A DNA stretch of 35,841 nt from Roseateles sp. (GTDB lineage Bacteria; Pseudomonadota; Gammaproteobacteria; Burkholderiales; Burkholderiaceae_C): NCBI GenBank assembly GCA_015657635.1, contig JACDQM010000184.1, positions 1 through 35,841 of the forward strand. Direction: 5' to 3'. Made by a program: the position numbers and the translations under genes. Every line of letters starts with the position of its first letter. The first letter of the stretch is position 1. The notes under the pieces were generated by a model. It had not been told where the DNA came from, did no database searches, and saw nothing but the letters and a program-made list of their open reading frames with translations. Below are positions 33,646-35,841 of the stretch, piece by piece.

Positions 33646-35184
33646 ATGTCGTCCATGACCGACACCCGAACCCATGAAGCAACTGTCGCCGACCCGGCGC
33701 CGGCCCGCTTCGATACCCTGCCTCTGGATGCCAAGCTTCTGCGCGCCGTGGCCGACTCCGGCTACGCGACGATGACGCCCATCCAGGCCAAGGCGATTCC
33801 CATCGTCCTCGACGGGCGCGATGTGATGGGCGCGGCCCAGACCGGTACCGGCAAGACCGCAGCGTTCTCGATTCCCTTGCTGCAGCGCATGCTCAAGCAT
33901 GAGAACGCCAGCGCCTCGCCGGCGCGCCACCCGGTGCGTGCACTGGTGTTGGCACCGACGCGCGAGCTGGCCGACCAAGTGGCCAACAACGTCAAGGCCT
34001 ACGCCAAGCACACGCAGCTGCGCGTGGCCTGCGTGTTCGGCGGCATCGACATGAAGCCCCAGACCCTGCAGCTCAAGGGAGGGGTCGAGGTGCTGATTGC
34101 AACGCCGGGCCGCCTGCTGGACCACATCGAGGCCAAGAACTGTGTGCTCAATCAGGTTGAGTACGTGGTGCTGGACGAGGCCGACCGCATGCTGGACATC
34201 GGCTTCCTGCCCGATCTGCAGCGCATCCTGAGCTATCTGCCGAAGGCGCGGCAGACCTTGCTGTTCTCGGCCACGTTCTCGGGCGAGATCAAGAAGCTGG
34301 CGCAGAGCTATCTGCAGGAGCCGGTGCTGGTCGAGGTGGCACGGCCCAATGCAACGGCATCAACCGTCGAGCAACGGTTCTTCAGCGTGACCGACGATGA
34401 CAAGCGCCAGGCGGTGCGGCAGATCCTGCGTCAGCGCGACATCAAGCAGGCGATCGTGTTCGTCAATTCCAAGCTGGGTGCGGCGCGTCTGGCCCGTTCT
34501 TTCGAGCGCGACGGACTGCGCACTGCAGCGCTGCACGGTGACAAGAGTCAGGATGAGCGTCTGAAGTCGCTCGACGCCTTCAAGCGCGGCGAGGTGGATC
34601 TGCTGGTGGCGACCGATGTGGCTGCGCGCGGCCTGGACATTGCCGACCTGCCTGCGGTCTTCAACTTCGATGTGCCGTTCAATGCCGAGGACTATGTTCA
34701 CCGCATCGGCCGCACCGGCCGCGCTGGAGCCTCCGGCATCGCCGTGACCCTGGTGACCAAGTCTGACGCCCGGCTGGTGGCGGATATCGAAAAGCTGACC
34801 AAGCGCACGCTTGAGATCGAGCCGATCGAGATCGAAGATGGCCGCCCGGCGCGGCCACGCCGCAGCGATTCCGATGGCGAGCCGCGTCGTGCACCTCGTG
34901 AATCTCGTGCGGAGATCGACTCTGCCGGCGGCGCTGTTGCAGAGCCCGTGCGACGCAGCAGCTACCGCCCCGCGCCGGCGTCACGCGATCCCTTCTTCGA
35001 TAAGCCCTACGAGCCCACTGCAGGTGTCGAGGCTCCGAGTTGGGAGAAGGTCGCTCCGGCAGCCAGCCTGTCCGCCAAGGCCTTGTCGCCCTATATCAAG
35101 CCAAAGAAAAAAGTCGCGGCACTGTTCGGCGCCAAGCGTGACGCCGAGCCCGAGACGATCGATCAGCAGACTGCTGGCTCCTGA
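33646..35184 (+). CDS. rhlE: DEAD-box ATP-dependent RNA helicase, RhlE type
   Basis: RNA helicase of 512 residues with roles in ribosome assembly or RNA decay in related bacteria. It opens with a Q-motif region (FDTLPLDAKLLRAVADSGYA, TPIQAKAIP). The standard motifs then follow: AQTGTGKTAAF (I), APTRELADQV (Ia), ATPGRLLDHIE, LDEADRMLDIGF (II), LFSATFSG (III), IVFVNSK (IV), ATDVAARGLDI (V) and HRIGRTGRAG (VI). The C-terminal tail of about 120 residues is charged, Arg/Ser-rich, and ends with a basic KPKKKVAALFG, probably for RNA binding. ATG 33655 is an alternative start three codons later. Housekeeping gene at the right border of the glycan cluster. Confidence 0.93.
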   Translation: MSSMTDTRTHEATVADPAPARFDTLPLDAKLLRAVADSGYATMTPIQAKAIPIVLDGRDVMGAAQTGTGKTAAFSIPLLQRMLKHENASASPARHPVRALVLAPTRELADQVANNVKAYAKHTQLRVACVFGGIDMKPQTLQLKGGVEVLIATPGRLLDHIEAKNCVLNQVEYVVLDEADRMLDIGFLPDLQRILSYLPKARQTLLFSATFSGEIKKLAQSYLQEPVLVEVARPNATASTVEQRFFSVTDDDKRQAVRQILRQRDIKQAIVFVNSKLGAARLARSFERDGLRTAALHGDKSQDERLKSLDAFKRGEVDLLVATDVAARGLDIADLPAVFNFDVPFNAEDYVHRIGRTGRAGASGIAVTLVTKSDARLVADIEKLTKRTLEIEPIEIEDGRPARPRRSDSDGEPRRAPRESRAEIDSAGGAVAEPVRRSSYRPAPASRDPFFDKPYEPTAGVEAPSWEKVAPAASLSAKALSPYIKPKKKVAALFGAKRDAEPETIDQQTAGS

Positions 35185-35193
35185 GGGATGGCC

Positions 35194-35233
35194 GCTGGGT
35201 GCCGAACGCTCTTGTGTTCGGCTCTATCCCAGC
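35194..35233. terminator. Possible bidirectional hairpin between convergent genes
   Basis: GCCGAAC (35201-35207) pairs with GTTCGGC (35216-35222) around an 8-base loop. The outer arms GCTGGG (35194-35199) and CCCAGC (35228-35233) can extend the stem with bulges. There is no good T-run on either side. The position between two convergent stops supports a terminator role. Confidence 0.35.
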
Positions 35234-35841
35234 AGGCTGAAGACGACTGGTAACTTGTCGGGCATGGTCGTCGGACTGGCGTGCCATTGCGCCACGCTGG
35301 CCGTGCGAGTCCACCCTTGAGGCAGGCTCAGCGCGCAACTGACGGATAGCTGCGTTTGCGGTCGCAGATTCGCCAGCAAAGCCTGCAGCAGCGCTTCATT
35401 CCGGTACGGCGTCTCGATCATCAGCTGGGTCTGCTGCTGCTTGGCCGACAGCGCCTCCAGTTCCCGGATGCGCTTGGCGCGCTCCGTCGCCTCGATCGGC
35501 AGATAGCCGACGAAGGCAAAGCTCTGGCCGTTGAGCCCGCTGGCCCCCAGGGCCATCAGCAGCGAGCTCGGCCCTGACAGGGCCTGCACCGTCAGACCTT
35601 CGGCATGAGCGGCGGCGACCAGCATCGCCCCCGGATCTGCGATCGCAGGCAAACCCGCTTCAGAAATCAGTCCCATGTCATGCCCTTGTCGCAGCGGCGC
35701 CAGCAAGGCCTTCCAGGCCTGCTGCTGGCCGGCGCCGTCCTTGGGTGTGGCGCCGCCTTTTGGGGGGCGCGGAAGTTCGGCGATCTGCAGGCTCTGCAGG
35801 GGCAGGCTCAGCGGCGTGATGGCGTCCACCCGCTTCAGGAA
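35224..35841 (-). CDS. RsmI-like tetrapyrrole-methylase-fold SAM methyltransferase (5' end outside window)
   Basis: The reading frame is open to the right edge (FLKRVDAITPLSLPLQSLQI), so the N-terminus lies beyond the window and about 205 residues are visible. It contains GLISEAGLPAIADPGAMLVA, LTVQALSGPSSLLMALGASG and FAFVGYLP, all matching the TP_methylase fold of RsmI, the 16S rRNA ribose methyltransferase. Proline-rich inserts (PPKGGATPKDG) and the ending TMPDKLPVVFSLLG suggest the shorter RsmI-related paralogue rather than RsmI itself. It converges on rhlE. Confidence 0.82.
   Translation of the reverse strand, partial: FLKRVDAITPLSLPLQSLQIAELPRPPKGGATPKDGAGQQQAWKALLAPLRQGHDMGLISEAGLPAIADPGAMLVAAAHAEGLTVQALSGPSSLLMALGASGLNGQSFAFVGYLPIEATERAKRIRELEALSAKQQQTQLMIETPYRNEALLQALLANLRPQTQLSVSCALSLPQGWTRTASVAQWHASPTTMPDKLPVVFSLLG

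Noticed and set aside
32505..33734. 409-codon reverse frame opposite the WecA-like gene
   Set aside because: Gln/His/Arg-rich antisense shadow of a typical polytopic transferase.
1..35841. tRNA or rRNA genes, CRISPR arrays, insertion sequences, attachment sites
   Set aside because: No cloverleaf, repeat-spacer pattern, transposase or terminal inverted repeats were found by reading both strands.

Overview
The window is GC-rich, densely coding DNA of a betaproteobacterial type, most likely a Burkholderiales member of the Rubrivivax/Leptothrix/Roseateles kind. This rests on protein character, gene types and codon use; no rRNA or other taxonomic marker is present. No tRNA, rRNA, CRISPR array or insertion sequence was seen.

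Layout. (1) 1-4615: surface-glycan genes. They are a partial upstream gene, a PglE-like sugar aminotransferase, a PglC-like phosphoglycosyl transferase, a reverse-strand periplasmic binding protein, and a WbpM/PglF-type membrane dehydratase that carries two single-base frameshifts. (2) 4616-6480: a long leader with a likely promoter, a 475-residue secreted Ala/Thr/Val/Gly-rich protein with codon use typical of very high expression, and a strong terminator. (3) 6505-16922: a second terminator-like dyad and one type II secretion (T2SS) operon in the order gspG-H-I-J-K-L-M-C-D-E-F, with nearly all junctions overlapping. It lacks a prepilin peptidase and gspN, and gspE carries an apparent early frameshift. 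(4) 16899-20052, reverse strand: a coupled trio of a 67-residue membrane protein, a NoeA-like methyltransferase and a membrane sulfatase/phosphoethanolamine-transferase-like protein. (5) 20201-33593, forward: a polysaccharide cluster with a Wzx-like flippase (frameshifted), GT2, an EpsG/Wzy-like polymerase, a small unknown ORF, GT4, a WbuB-like transferase, the UDP-L-FucNAc enzymes FnlB-FnlA-FnlC, a Wza/KpsD-like export protein, a Wzz/KpsE-like co-polymerase and a WecA/MraY-like initiating transferase. (6) 33646-35841: an RhlE-type DEAD-box RNA helicase and, convergent to it, a partial RsmI-like methyltransferase.

How the genes fit together. The first block looks able to make UDP-4-amino-4,6-dideoxy-GlcNAc-type sugar and load it on undecaprenyl phosphate. 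The second block makes and transfers L-FucNAc, then flips, polymerises, length-controls and exports a glycan. Between them sits a complete T2SS directly behind a gene for a probably abundant secreted protein. Abundant protein, dedicated secretion machine and O-polysaccharide/capsule genes together recall the general logic of the Aeromonas A-layer loci. My main hypothesis is that the 475-residue protein is a surface-coat (S-layer-like) protein exported by the adjacent T2SS and attached to the glycan made here.

Caution: four well supported single-base deletions, and perhaps a fifth, break genes that otherwise look functional, several in or beside short homopolymers. They may be sequence errors rather than true pseudogenes.
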